From the NCBI GenBank assembly GCA_003451595.1, contig DMDA01000087.1, forward strand, positions 1 to 39,389: a stretch of DNA of 39,389 nucleotides, written 5' to 3'. Shown here one piece after another: positions 1 through 9,644 of this stretch; positions within the stretch are counted from its first letter, which is position 1, and each line of letters starts with the position of its first letter. This stretch comes from Chloroflexota bacterium (GTDB lineage Bacteria > Chloroflexota > Anaerolineae > Caldilineales > Caldilineaceae). The notes under the pieces were generated by a model. That model worked only from the letters and a program-made list of their open reading frames with translations, searched no databases and was not told the DNA's origin. The translations under genes were made by a program, and so were the position numbers.

Positions 1-1
1 T

Positions 2-151
2 GGCATCTGGGCGGACAACCTGCCGAAGGGTGGCATCTGGGCTGACAACCTGCCGAAGGGCGGCATCTGGGCTGACAACCTGCCGAAGGGCGGCATCTGG
101 GCGGACAACCTGCCGAAGGGCGGCATCTGGGCTGACAACCTGCCGAAGGGG
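2..151 (+). repeat. Five tandem 30-bp coding repeats
   Basis: Five head-to-tail 30-bp units fill bases 2-151, each starting GGCATCTGGGC. The units differ at two wobble positions only (a GCG/GCT alanine codon and the last base of the unit). The array continues beyond the left edge of the window, so five is a minimum copy number. Confidence 0.95.
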
Positions 152-178
152 ATGACTCTTAAGGATTCATTGCTGTAG
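2..178 (+). CDS. C-terminal end of a decapeptide-repeat protein (partial, 5' end outside window)
   Basis: Reading from base 2, the frame stays open and encodes five perfect copies of the decapeptide GIWADNLPKG followed by a tail MTLKDSLL and a TAG stop at 176-178. The five 30-bp units differ only at synonymous third positions (Ala as GCG or GCT, the last Gly as GGT, GGC or GGG), which supports this as the true coding frame. The gene starts upstream of the window, so total length, signal peptide and any N-terminal domain are unknown. I do not recognise the family. Short Trp/Asp/Asn repeats occur at the C-termini of some exported bacterial proteases, and identical repeats ending in Lys-Gly could also be a cleavable multi-copy peptide precursor; neither is demonstrated here. 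Confidence 0.75.
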   Translation, partial: GIWADNLPKGGIWADNLPKGGIWADNLPKGGIWADNLPKGGIWADNLPKGMTLKDSLL

Positions 179-239
179 ATCAGTCACGCTCGGCTTCTGG
201 AAATTTGTTCGGTCTGAACTCATAAATTCGCAACGATGC

Positions 240-278
240 CTCAGCAGCTCACTCTTTTTGAGGGACTGGGCTGCTGAG
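240..278. repeat. 9-bp inverted repeat between convergent genes
   Basis: CTCAGCAGC (240-248) and GCTGCTGAG (270-278) are perfect reverse complements separated by 21 nt. The hairpin lies between the end of the repeat-protein gene and the end of the VTT-protein gene, so it could end transcription from either side. No clear T-run follows on either strand, so a Rho-independent terminator is not proved. Confidence 0.4.
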
Positions 279-311
279 ATGCAACTGCTGTCGTGCAATC
301 ATTCAGTGCAC

Positions 312-1046
312 TTACTCAGCCGGGGTGCTGAGTGGCGTCCGAAACAAACTGCGCACTATGCGCCGCGTGCGGCGCAGATTCGTCAACAAGAGGTAACGCA
401 GCGGACGTTGGAATCGATAAGCTAATCCGCCTAACGCCAACAACAACAACCACTGCAACAGCACTAGCGATGGAGGTAGATGCGCCGTCGCCGTGCCGAC
501 GCTGCTCCCGACCAAAATACCGATGCCGCGCGCTAGCAAGATCGCCGGCGCCAGCCAACGCAGCGGGGTCGTCCCCATGCCAGCCACGTAGATTACTAGA
601 TCGGGCATCGGAAACAGAAAGAGCACGAACCAGATCAAAGGCGAGCGCAGGCGCAATTTGCGTTCCCAGCGGATCAGATCACTGCGATCAAAAAAGCGCT
701 CTAACGCGGGACGTCCCAATTTACGCCCGATCAGCAATGCCAACATCACGCCAAGCGACACACCGAGCAGGCTCAAGACCAATCCGCTGCCGAAACCAAA
801 CAGATAAGCGCCGAGCACTGAGAGGAAACTGCCTGGCAAGGGTGCGATCAGAATCTGCGCCGCGTAGAACGCGACATAGGCCATCGGCGCCAACGGTCCG
901 AAGCTGATGATCCAGGTGCGGATGTCTCCGGCTGCGTCTAGTACGGCGCTAAGCGGTGCACTAAACCACCAGCCCAACACACCGAGCGCTGCCACCAGCA
1001 AGACCAGGATGCTACTGTCACGCCAACGATTTCCAGGAGAGAACAT
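312..1046 (-). CDS. VTT-domain (TVP38/TMEM64, DedA-like) membrane protein
   Basis: This 244-residue protein has an N-terminal membrane helix (about residues 13-30) and several further hydrophobic segments. The pattern is typical of VTT/SNARE-associated Golgi-like proteins: a Gly-rich segment around residues 72-108 (APLPGSFLSVLGAYLFGFG) leading into IGRKLGR, and a later FPMPDLVIYVAGMG motif around residues 145-160. VTT proteins act in the inner membrane; relatives include lipid scramblases and DedA transporters, but the substrate here is unknown. The C-terminus is basic and probably cytoplasmic. It lies 140 bp downstream of nudC on the same strand and may have its own promoter: TAGGCT sits 7 nt before the ATG and there is no convincing Shine-Dalgarno sequence. 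Confidence 0.8.
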   Translation of the reverse strand: MFSPGNRWRDSSILVLLVAALGVLGWWFSAPLSAVLDAAGDIRTWIISFGPLAPMAYVAFYAAQILIAPLPGSFLSVLGAYLFGFGSGLVLSLLGVSLGVMLALLIGRKLGRPALERFFDRSDLIRWERKLRLRSPLIWFVLFLFPMPDLVIYVAGMGTTPLRWLAPAILLARGIGILVGSSVGTATAHLPPSLVLLQWLLLLALGGLAYRFQRPLRYLLLTNLRRTRRIVRSLFRTPLSTPAE

Positions 1047-1186
1047 GCGATTGAGCCTATTTCAGCTGTCAGAGAATGAAATGAAGTTGGCGTGCATCAG
1101 TGACACCGCCTTTGTGACGATAAGCATACCCGATTGATTCCCGTTTGTCGTCATGGTTTGCTGACAAATCGTTGACGGTGAAGTAG

Positions 1187-2053
1187 CTACCAGGCGCCCA
1201 CCGGCGTCGCGCCTGGCGTGTGGCGGGCAACGAAATCGTCGATCAGCTTGCGGGCAATGCTGATCTTCGGCGGCAAAAGGGGCAGCGCGTCGGGTGCAAA
1301 CCACTGGGCATCGGCGATCTCGTCGTCGCCCAACGCGATTTCACCGCCCGCGTATTCAGCCGTGAAACCGATCATCAATGAGTTGGGGAATGGCCAGGGC
1401 TGGTTCCCGAAATAACGGATATTGGTGATCTGTACACCCGTTTCCTCACCCACCTCTCGCCGAACACACTCTTCCAGCGTTTCCCCTGCCTCGACAAAGC
1501 CGGCGATGACGCTGTAGCGCCCGGCTGGGAAGCGATGATTGCGCGCCAGCAAGATGCGCGGGCCATCGGCGGCGTGCTGTGTGACAGCAACGATAATCGC
1601 TGGCGCGATGCGCGGGTAGTTGCTCAATCCGCAAGCTGGACAGCGTCGGGCGCGTTCACCCTGCACCGGTTCTGTGGCCGCGCCACAGCGACCACAGAAC
1701 CGGTGATCGCGCTCCCAGTGGGCAATCTGTTTGGCGCGGCCCGCCACACCGATCTCGAAATCGTCGAAATGCTCAAAGAGAGAGCGAAGGTCGCGGGCAG
1801 CATAGCCTAACGGCAGCGGCGTTGCCTCGGACGCGAGACCGGAAAAACAGTGCATGGACACACCATCGCAATAGACGCCGAGATACTGGGTATGCAGCAC
1901 GGTTAATCCCAGGTCAGCGGCATGGATGGCGGTTGGGATGGTTGGTGCGCCAGCGCGCTCGTCTACGATCAGACGGTCGCCCTGGTACAGATACCAGCGC
2001 ACCGGTTCGGTAATGGTCGGTGCAGTGACGCCGGGTGTGAAGGACTTGGGCAC
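1187..2053 (-). CDS. nudC: NAD(H) pyrophosphatase / RNA deNADding Nudix hydrolase NudC
   Basis: This 288-residue protein has the full NudC architecture. A zinc ribbon uses C120, C123, C138 and C141 (CGRCG and CPACG pairs). A Nudix box at about 185-207 begins GFVEAGETLEE and ends REVGEETGV. The family's NAD-specific motif follows at 216-224 (GNQPWPFPNS, for the consensus SQPWPFPxS). Known members hydrolyse NADH to NMNH and AMP and remove NAD caps from RNA. The start is GTG at 2053, with an AGGAAGAG stretch about 10 nt upstream. It begins 21 nt after hisE, so it is probably the fifth gene of the histidine operon. That is notable, as a second Nudix domain is fused to HisA in the first gene. Confidence 0.93.
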   Translation of the reverse strand: MPKSFTPGVTAPTITEPVRWYLYQGDRLIVDERAGAPTIPTAIHAADLGLTVLHTQYLGVYCDGVSMHCFSGLASEATPLPLGYAARDLRSLFEHFDDFEIGVAGRAKQIAHWERDHRFCGRCGAATEPVQGERARRCPACGLSNYPRIAPAIIVAVTQHAADGPRILLARNHRFPAGRYSVIAGFVEAGETLEECVRREVGEETGVQITNIRYFGNQPWPFPNSLMIGFTAEYAGGEIALGDDEIADAQWFAPDALPLLPPKISIARKLIDDFVARHTPGATPVGAW

Positions 2054-2074
2054 GGATGTCTCTCTTCCTGCAGG

Positions 2075-2353
2075 TCAGGCAAAACGTCGCGCCAGCTCGG
2101 CTTCGACATCTTCCCACGTCAGCCCGCGCAAATTGAGGAAGACGAGCGTGTGATAAACAAAGTCTGCCAGCTCATAGATCACGCGCTCGTCGGTTTCACC
2201 TTTGGCGGCGATGATCACTTCGACCGCTTCCTCACCCATCTTCTTGAGAATTTCATTTTCACCTTTGGCAAAGAGCGTCGCCGTGTAGGAGTTGGGGCGT
2301 GGGTGTTCTCTGCGCTCTTGAATTGTGGCGGCTAAACTCTGCAACGTGGACAT
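2075..2353 (-). CDS. hisE: Phosphoribosyl-ATP pyrophosphatase HisE
   Basis: This 92-residue enzyme hydrolyses phosphoribosyl-ATP to phosphoribosyl-AMP and pyrophosphate, step 2 of histidine synthesis. It shows the all-alpha MazG-like signature: SYTATLF, then KKMGEEAVEVIIA with the metal-binding EExxE, then ELADFVYH. The start MSTLQSL is chosen because its ATG overlaps the hisI stop codon by one base (TGATG), which suggests coupled translation, and because residues further upstream do not fit the family. HisE and HisI are separate proteins here, not the HisIE fusion of enteric bacteria. Confidence 0.95.
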   Translation of the reverse strand: MSTLQSLAATIQERREHPRPNSYTATLFAKGENEILKKMGEEAVEVIIAAKGETDERVIYELADFVYHTLVFLNLRGLTWEDVEAELARRFA

Positions 2354-2710
2354 CAATCTGATCCTTCCCGATGTGGCGTAATTGCTTGAAAAAAACAAGA
2401 GATGGCGCCAGTGTGACAGGCCGGGCCAGCCGGCTCCACTTCGATCAGCAACGCATCGCCGTCGCAATCAAGATGAATGGCGACGACGCGTTGCACGTTG
2501 CCGCTAGTGGCGCCCTTGTGCCAGAACTCCTGGCGACTCCGGCTCCAGAAAACTGTCTCGCCCAATTCTAGCGTACGGCGCAAACTCTCGGCGTTCATCC
2601 ACGCCAGCGTCAACACCTGGCGCGTGTGTACATCTTGCACGATCGCCGGGATCAGCCCGGCGGCGTCGAAGCGAATCTGTGGTGTTGTCTGCGGGGTCTC
2701 ATCGCTGGCG

Positions 2711-2718
<8 letters not shown>
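2353..2718 (-). CDS. hisI: Phosphoribosyl-AMP cyclohydrolase HisI
   Basis: This 121-residue protein opens the adenine ring of phosphoribosyl-AMP, step 3 of the pathway. Family motifs are clear: VLTLAWMNAESLRRT, FWSRSRQEFWHKGATSGN, the metal-binding DCDGDALL, and a late cysteine in ACHTGAISCFF. The start MHSASDE (ATG at 2716-2718) is chosen over the longer frame because the extra N-terminal residues are arginine-rich and overlap hisF further. The gene overlaps the 3' end of hisF by 8 nt and hands over to hisE through TGATG, consistent with one polycistronic unit. Confidence 0.95.
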
Positions 2719-3517
<799 letters not shown>

Positions 3518-3523
3518 GCCGCT

Positions 3524-3529
3524 ATTATA
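3524..3529 (-). promoter_or_regulatory. TATAAT box 6 nt before hisF (possible internal, leaderless promoter)
   Basis: On the minus strand TATAAT is followed by AGCGGC and the hisF ATG. That spacing would place the transcript start at or next to the ATG. No good -35 hexamer is seen 16-18 nt upstream. The box overlaps the last codons of hisA, so chance occurrence is possible. Confidence 0.35.
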
Positions 3530-4787
3530 TGCGCGGATGGTTGAGGAACTCCAATGCGGCATCCAATGCGGGCAACTGTTCAGGCGAGGTTTCGGTGAGT
3601 AGCTCCCACGTCTCCTGGGGCGATGCCCAACGCGCTTCGCAGTGGTTCTCGTGGCCGAGCCGAATTTCGCCCGGGCCAATTTCTGCCAGGTAATAGACGA
3701 TGGTGCGGGCAATGTCGTGGCCGCGAATCGTCACTGTGTAGTGTAGCTCCGCGCGGCAATCGGAGTGAATTTTGACCACCGGCAGCCCTGTCTCCTCGGC
3801 GAATTCGCGCCGGGCGCAGGCCAGGTCGCCTTCGCTGCGATGCACGCCGCCGCGCGGGAATTGCCATTGCTCGAAGAAGAGATTGTAGATTAGCAGGAAC
3901 TCCGGTTTGCCATCTGTCCAGCGAAAGGGAACCAATCCTGCACTGCGCCGGGTGAGCGGCTGATGACCCAGACGGATCGCCGCTGATAGATCGAGCGCAC
4001 CGGTGTAGAGTGCTTGACCGACGATCACGCCGTCGATGTTATAGTGTTCGTGCGCCTTCAGAATCTCGATGTCGCCGATGCCAGCGACGCCACCGCTGGC
4101 AATCACCTTGAGACCGGTCACATCGCCCAGGCGCGAGGTCATCTCGATGTTGACGCCCGACAACATGCCGTCTCGACCGATGTCGGTGTAGACGACGCGT
4201 GTGACGCCCAATGCCTGCATCCGGTGTCCAAGTTCGATAGCGTCCACACTGCTGGTGGTTTGCCAACCGTGCGTTGCCACTTTGCCGTCGCGTGCATCGA
4301 TGCCTACGACGATCCGATCTGCGCCCCAGCGCAGCAATGCCTCAGAGACCAACTCTGGATTTTCAATCGCCGCTGTGCCTAATACAACGCGGTCGGCGCC
4401 CAGTTCCAACGCCAGCTGAATGTCGTCGAGCGTGCGCAGCCCGCCGCCAAATTGGAGTGGGAGCGCAACGGCGCGCCGAATGTCGCGCAGCCGGCGCAGG
4501 TTGATCGGCAGATCGTGTTCCAACTCCTGTTCTGGCGTCAACGCAGCCTGTTGTCCCGGATGCTGAATGCGAATATTGTTGGGGCGATGCAAGGCATGCA
4601 GCTGCGTCTGCGTGGCGCAGAGTGCGCCGTCAAGGTTGACGATATGTAGCCATTCAGCGCCCTGGCTGGCCCAGTGTTGCGCCATCGCCGCCGGGTCGTC
4701 GCCGAAGACGGTCTCGGCGGCGGGGTCGCCCTGGCGTAGACGGACACAGCGTCCCTGGCGTAAATCGATTGCCGGATAAATGATCAT
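3525..4787 (-). CDS. hisA: HisA (ProFAR isomerase) fused to a C-terminal Nudix hydrolase domain
   Basis: One continuous 420-residue frame. Residues 1-275 are HisA, which isomerises ProFAR to PRFAR: IYPAIDLRQGRCVRL with D8, QFGGGLRT at 112-119, GIDARDG with D164, YTDIGRDGM at 200-208 and IASGGV at 229-234. Residues about 58-95 hold an extra segment of roughly 30 residues absent from ordinary HisA (about 240 residues). Residues about 280-415 are a Nudix domain similar to Ap4A hydrolases: RSAGLVPFRW, WQFPRGG, then a complete Nudix box at 313-335 (E319, and REFAEETG at 327-334). AAGG lies about 10 nt before the ATG. It is the first gene of the his operon; the hisF ATG lies 7 nt after its stop. 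The substrate of the Nudix part is unknown. Confidence 0.93.
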   Translation of the reverse strand: MIIYPAIDLRQGRCVRLRQGDPAAETVFGDDPAAMAQHWASQGAEWLHIVNLDGALCATQTQLHALHRPNNIRIQHPGQQAALTPEQELEHDLPINLRRLRDIRRAVALPLQFGGGLRTLDDIQLALELGADRVVLGTAAIENPELVSEALLRWGADRIVVGIDARDGKVATHGWQTTSSVDAIELGHRMQALGVTRVVYTDIGRDGMLSGVNIEMTSRLGDVTGLKVIASGGVAGIGDIEILKAHEHYNIDGVIVGQALYTGALDLSAAIRLGHQPLTRRSAGLVPFRWTDGKPEFLLIYNLFFEQWQFPRGGVHRSEGDLACARREFAEETGLPVVKIHSDCRAELHYTVTIRGHDIARTIVYYLAEIGPGEIRLGHENHCEARWASPQETWELLTETSPEQLPALDAALEFLNHPRI

Positions 4788-4799
4788 GAACGATGCCTT

Positions 4800-4891
4800 C
4801 TCTGTACGGATGAGTCAATGCGTCAACCCGAAATTATCATCAATGTAGCACATGTCCACACAGACAAACGTAACGTGTCATCCGTACAGAG
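4800..4891. repeat. 14-bp perfect inverted repeat flanking the likely his operon promoter
   Basis: CTCTGTACGGATGA (4800-4813) is the exact reverse complement of TCATCCGTACAGAG (4878-4891), with 64 nt between. The arm nearer the gene lies just upstream of the hisA ribosome-binding site; the other is about 90 nt upstream of the start. Weak minus-strand promoter-like hexamers (TGGACA, then TAATTT 16 nt later) lie between the arms. The arms could be two operator half-sites that loop across the promoter, or a long hairpin in the leader. Confidence 0.6.
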
Positions 4892-5022
4892 GTGCACTTT
4901 GCTTTCGCGGCGCCCGTAGGCGCTTGATGTCAGAGTCCGTCTGAAGATTCCCCGTCATTGACGTAGAGACACAGCGGCACAGGGAGAACCTGGAGAAAAA
5001 TCGGCTCATATGGCTCCACAGG

Positions 5023-5745
5023 CTACATTGAGGTGCGATTGTGCAGAATCTCGATGTATTTGTCAGTAGGTGCGTCCTCGGACGTGGCGGCGTCTTCTGG
5101 GGCGTAGGCGCCGGAGAGCCGCGTCGGCCCCATGCCTGGCACTTCGATCATGCTTTGCGCGTCGCTTTGCGCCAATTTGAGCACGCCGTCTGCCATTGCG
5201 GCGCCGGCTTCCTCACGCTGCCGCACGGCCGCGCCGTCGAGCAAGTTGCGCAGCCCGGCCAGAATGCCGATGCTGTCGTGAATGGGTTTTGCCAGCACGC
5301 CGACCACGATCCCCGACAACACAATATCCCAGCTGGCGGGGATCGGCCCGATAAAGCCCAACGCCAGCGGTTGCAGCGCGGCCAGCAGGTGCAGCGTGAA
5401 CAGCCCGGCCACGCCGACACCGACGATGGCGCCCAGCAACACGCAGGTACCGCTCTTGAACTTCACATACGCCGAGGATTTCAGGTCGGTGGCGTGCAGC
5501 CGTTTCGTGTTGAGCAAAATCCACTCCAGATAATTCCAGAGTAGTTCCAGCAGCCGCTCGATGGCAAAGGCAGTTGCCAGCAGCGTCAGTAGCAGCGGCC
5601 ACAGGCTGGGCGACGCGGCGCTTTCTTGCTGCGCTGGTGCTGCGTTGGCAACAAGTGGGAGCAGCGCGCCGATTCCCGCCAGCCATGCCCCATGCTGACG
5701 TAGTCGGCGGCGATGGAGTTGCGGTGTTGTCCTCTGCGGGTGCAT
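5023..5745 (-). CDS. Membrane protein of unknown function
   Basis: This 240-residue protein is not one I recognise. The start MHPQRTTPQ is chosen because AAGGAG lies 7 nt upstream and because a longer start would overlap pepA. A hydrophobic N-terminal helix ends in LVANAAPAQ, compatible with a cleaved signal peptide. Further hydrophobic segments at about residues 48-70, 98-125 and 135-160 suggest a three- to four-helix integral protein. The tail (about 165-240) is charged and looks soluble, with Asp/Glu/Ala-rich stretches. Glu and Arg sit within the first membrane segment (AIERLLELLWNYLEWIL). It starts 23 nt after the pepA stop on the same strand, so the two are probably co-transcribed. Confidence 0.8.
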   Translation of the reverse strand: MHPQRTTPQLHRRRLRQHGAWLAGIGALLPLVANAAPAQQESAASPSLWPLLLTLLATAFAIERLLELLWNYLEWILLNTKRLHATDLKSSAYVKFKSGTCVLLGAIVGVGVAGLFTLHLLAALQPLALGFIGPIPASWDIVLSGIVVGVLAKPIHDSIGILAGLRNLLDGAAVRQREEAGAAMADGVLKLAQSDAQSMIEVPGMGPTRLSGAYAPEDAATSEDAPTDKYIEILHNRTSM

Positions 5746-5768
5746 CGGCGTCTCTCCTTCGTGCCTGT

Positions 5769-7268
5769 TCAATACGCTTCAGCCAGATCGACCAGCAGAC
5801 GCACGCCGAAACCGGTGGCGCCTTTCGGAGTGAGCGCGTCGCGCTCCGCCGTCGTCCAGGCGACATTGGCGATGTCGAGGTGCGCCCATGCGTAGCCTTC
5901 CGTAAAATGTTCGATGAACTTGGCGCTTGTCGAGACGCCACCGGTGCGCCCGCCAGAGTTCTTCACTTCAGCCATATCGCTCTTGATCACTTCCATGTAT
6001 TCATCCCACATCGGCATCGGCCACAGGCGTTCACCGCTGGCTTGCGAGGCGGCCAACAGCGCCGTCTGGAGCGCGTCGTTGTTGCTGAACAGGCCAGCTG
6101 CTTGCTGCCCCAGCGCAATGCCGATGGCGCCAGTCAGCGTCGCCAGGTCGACCACCGCCTTCGGCTGGTAGCGCGCCACGTAAGCCAGCGCATCCGCCAG
6201 GATCAGCCGTCCCTCGGCGTCGGTGCTGAGAATCTCCGTGCTCTTGCCAGTCATGCCGGTGAGGATGTCACCGGGGCGGTAAGCGTTGCCATCGGGCATG
6301 TTCTCCACGCACGCGGCGACGCCGATGACGCGACGCGGGACGCCGAGCCGAGCAATTGCCTGCATGGCGCCGATCACCGCCGCCGCGCCGCTCATGTCGT
6401 GCTTCATCTCCTCCATCCGCTCCGAGGGTTTGATGCTGATGCCGCCGGTGTCGAAGGTGATGCCCTTGCCGACCAGCACCAGCGGCGCCTCCTCTGCGTG
6501 ACCGGCGGGCGCGTGTTCGAGCACGATCAGTTGTGCTTCGTTGGCGCTGCCACGGCTGACTGCCAGCAGGATGTTCATGCCCAACTCGCGCATCGCCTCT
6601 TCGCCCAGGATCGTGCACTGCAGACCCGCGTCAGCGGCCATCGTCTGCGCCCGCCGCGCCAGTGCGACCGGGTAAAGGACATTCGGCGGTTCGTTGGAGA
6701 GATCACGCGCCAGGTTGACGCCTGCCGCAATGCGTTCGCCGCGCCGCACGCCTGCTTCGATGCTCGCCAGGCGATTGGCGTCGAACTCGACGACCGTACA
6801 CAACGCCGGGCCATTTTCGGGCGCCTCGCGTTTGTAGTTGGGGGCGCGATAGCTTGCCAGCAGAGCGCCTTCCGCCAGCGCCTGGGCTGCTGCAGCGGCG
6901 TCCTGTCCACCGATGCCGGCGCCATGAACGATCGTGGCAAAGTGCTTGACGCCCTTGACTTTGCTCAGCGCTTTGTAGACCGCCGCTGCTGCCTTGCGCG
7001 CGGCGTGAATGTCGAATTTTTCCGCCTTGCCCAACCCGACGACAAGTACGCGCGCTGCCGGCAACTTGCCGGCGGTGTAGAGCAGTGTCGTAGCGCCCGC
7101 CTTGCCCTCAATGTCGCCAGCGGCGATCAGCGAGGAGATCATGCCGTTCAGCGCTGCATCGACGGCGCCGGTGGCGCCACCCGGCAGCGTGACGCCCTCG
7201 AAGAGATTGACGACAATGCAGTCGGCGTTTTGATTGGCGATGTTGCCTGATGTAACCACGAATTTCAT
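5769..7268 (-). CDS. pepA: Leucyl aminopeptidase (M17 family)
   Basis: This 499-residue cytosolic enzyme removes N-terminal residues from peptides using two metal ions. It has the family's two-domain plan: a macro-domain-like N-terminus (about 1-160) and a catalytic C-terminal domain. Metal and catalytic residues are visible in GKGITFDTGG (267-276, with K268 and D273), D291 in HDMSGAA, and STDAEGRLILADAL (348-361, with D350, E352 and R354). The usual signature starts NTDAEGR; here the first residue is Ser, a mild variation. GGAG lies 8 nt before the ATG. The membrane-protein gene follows closely, while an aminotransferase gene lies 66 nt upstream. Confidence 0.95.
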   Translation of the reverse strand: MKFVVTSGNIANQNADCIVVNLFEGVTLPGGATGAVDAALNGMISSLIAAGDIEGKAGATTLLYTAGKLPAARVLVVGLGKAEKFDIHAARKAAAAVYKALSKVKGVKHFATIVHGAGIGGQDAAAAAQALAEGALLASYRAPNYKREAPENGPALCTVVEFDANRLASIEAGVRRGERIAAGVNLARDLSNEPPNVLYPVALARRAQTMAADAGLQCTILGEEAMRELGMNILLAVSRGSANEAQLIVLEHAPAGHAEEAPLVLVGKGITFDTGGISIKPSERMEEMKHDMSGAAAVIGAMQAIARLGVPRRVIGVAACVENMPDGNAYRPGDILTGMTGKSTEILSTDAEGRLILADALAYVARYQPKAVVDLATLTGAIGIALGQQAAGLFSNNDALQTALLAASQASGERLWPMPMWDEYMEVIKSDMAEVKNSGGRTGGVSTSAKFIEHFTEGYAWAHLDIANVAWTTAERDALTPKGATGFGVRLLVDLAEAY

Positions 7269-7334
7269 GTGACGACTCCGAATTCTAGTTGTGGCGCGTG
7301 CAACGGTGAGCGCGGCTTCTGTGCAGCGCCGTGA

Positions 7335-8582
<1,248 letters not shown>

Positions 8583-8818
8583 GCGCTGACTGACCCTGTC
8601 TGGTCGTGTGGCCTGTCACACAGGCGAGACACAAGCTGCTTGGACTTATTGAGCAGCATTATAGTCCAGGCAGGGCGTGCGGCATAAAGCGACGGGAGGC
8701 AAGTTGGCGAGAGTTGTGAGAGACAGGGCCAATGCTCAAGGGTAAGCTATGCAGGGGCATTCGTGGCTTGCGCGCACTTCCTGTCTCCCCTCCTCTCTGT
8801 TTTGGTCTGTTTTGGCGC

Positions 8819-9505
8819 TCAGTTTTGCGCTACGTCTGGTTCGATATTCACTTCTTCCATGCTGCCGGTGACGATGAAGATCAAACGTTCCGCCACATTG
8901 GTGATCAGGTCGCCAAAGCGTTCAAACTCGCGAGCGATGCGGAGCACCTCATATTCGTTCTCGGCTTCTTCAGGTGAACCGGAACTGGCCAGCTGATACA
9001 TGACCGTTGTGAACGCCCGCGCGTAGAGCTTGTCGACTTCATCGTCTTGCCTGGCAATCCGCTGGGCAAGCTGAATATCGCGGTTGGCGTAAGCGACTTT
9101 AATAGTGCGCAACATTTCCAAGACGGTGCGTCCCATCTCTGCAATTTCCGGTGGCAGCGAACCGCGTGGACGTCCGTGCAGGTGGCGTAGCGCCTTGGCA
9201 ACGCCTTTCGCCTGGTCGCCCATCCGCTCTAGATCGACGATCATGTTCAGCGAGGCGATAATTAGACGCAGGTCGCGGGCGGTTGGCTGCTGTTTGGCAA
9301 TCAGCAGGATACAGTGTTCCTCGATCTCGAAGCGCATCTTGTTGACTTGACGGTCGAGGTCGCTGACGACGGAAGCCAACGTTGGGTCTAGTCTTTCGTA
9401 GGCTGCCAGTACGATGGACAGCTCCTCTTCGACCCGGCTCGCCATCAGCATGATCGAGTCGCTCAATTGCTGCAATTCACGGTCGAAATGTTCACGCGGT
9501 TTCAT
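8819..9505 (-). CDS. phoU: Phosphate signalling complex protein PhoU
   Basis: This 228-residue all-helical protein consists of two three-helix repeats. Each repeat carries the PhoU metal-binding signature: DLERMGDQAKGVAK in the first and REFERFGDLITNVAE in the second. PhoU links the Pst phosphate transporter to PhoR and represses the Pho regulon when phosphate is plentiful. No pst or phoBR genes lie nearby, so it works here as a separate gene. AAAAGGAAA lies 5-8 nt before the ATG. A 14-bp perfect palindrome lies 117 bp upstream and could be a control site. Confidence 0.95.
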   Translation of the reverse strand: MKPREHFDRELQQLSDSIMLMASRVEEELSIVLAAYERLDPTLASVVSDLDRQVNKMRFEIEEHCILLIAKQQPTARDLRLIIASLNMIVDLERMGDQAKGVAKALRHLHGRPRGSLPPEIAEMGRTVLEMLRTIKVAYANRDIQLAQRIARQDDEVDKLYARAFTTVMYQLASSGSPEEAENEYEVLRIAREFERFGDLITNVAERLIFIVTGSMEEVNIEPDVAQN

Positions 9506-9621
9506 CGGTTTCCTTTTCCTGGTTTGCGTCTTGTCCTAGACGCGGCAATGCAGGTAGGCGAGACACGCCCACACCCGAATCATAGCGAGCTTCTATTATC
9601 GCTGTGTCAAGGCAATGTTAA

Positions 9622-9635
9622 CAAAGTGCACTTTG
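9622..9635. promoter_or_regulatory. 14-bp perfect palindrome upstream of phoU (candidate operator)
   Basis: CAAAGTGCACTTTG is a perfect palindrome. On the minus strand it runs directly into TTGTTA, which has an 18-nt spacer to GATAAT, so it would overlap the -35 region of a possible phoU promoter. It does not match the direct-repeat PHO box I know for PhoB. Confidence 0.4.
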
Positions 9636-9644
9636 CCAATAATA

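Noticed and set aside
4820..4890. His leader peptide for attenuation upstream of hisA
   Set aside because: The only short minus-strand ORF found reads MTRYVCLCGHVLH, with two separated His codons and no run of His, and no terminator/antiterminator pair was seen.
5574..7250. 558-codon open frame on the + strand opposite pepA
   Set aside because: It is antisense to a clear pepA gene with all catalytic motifs. Long antisense frames are common in GC-rich DNA, and its translation is Arg/His/Cys-rich with no recognisable motif.
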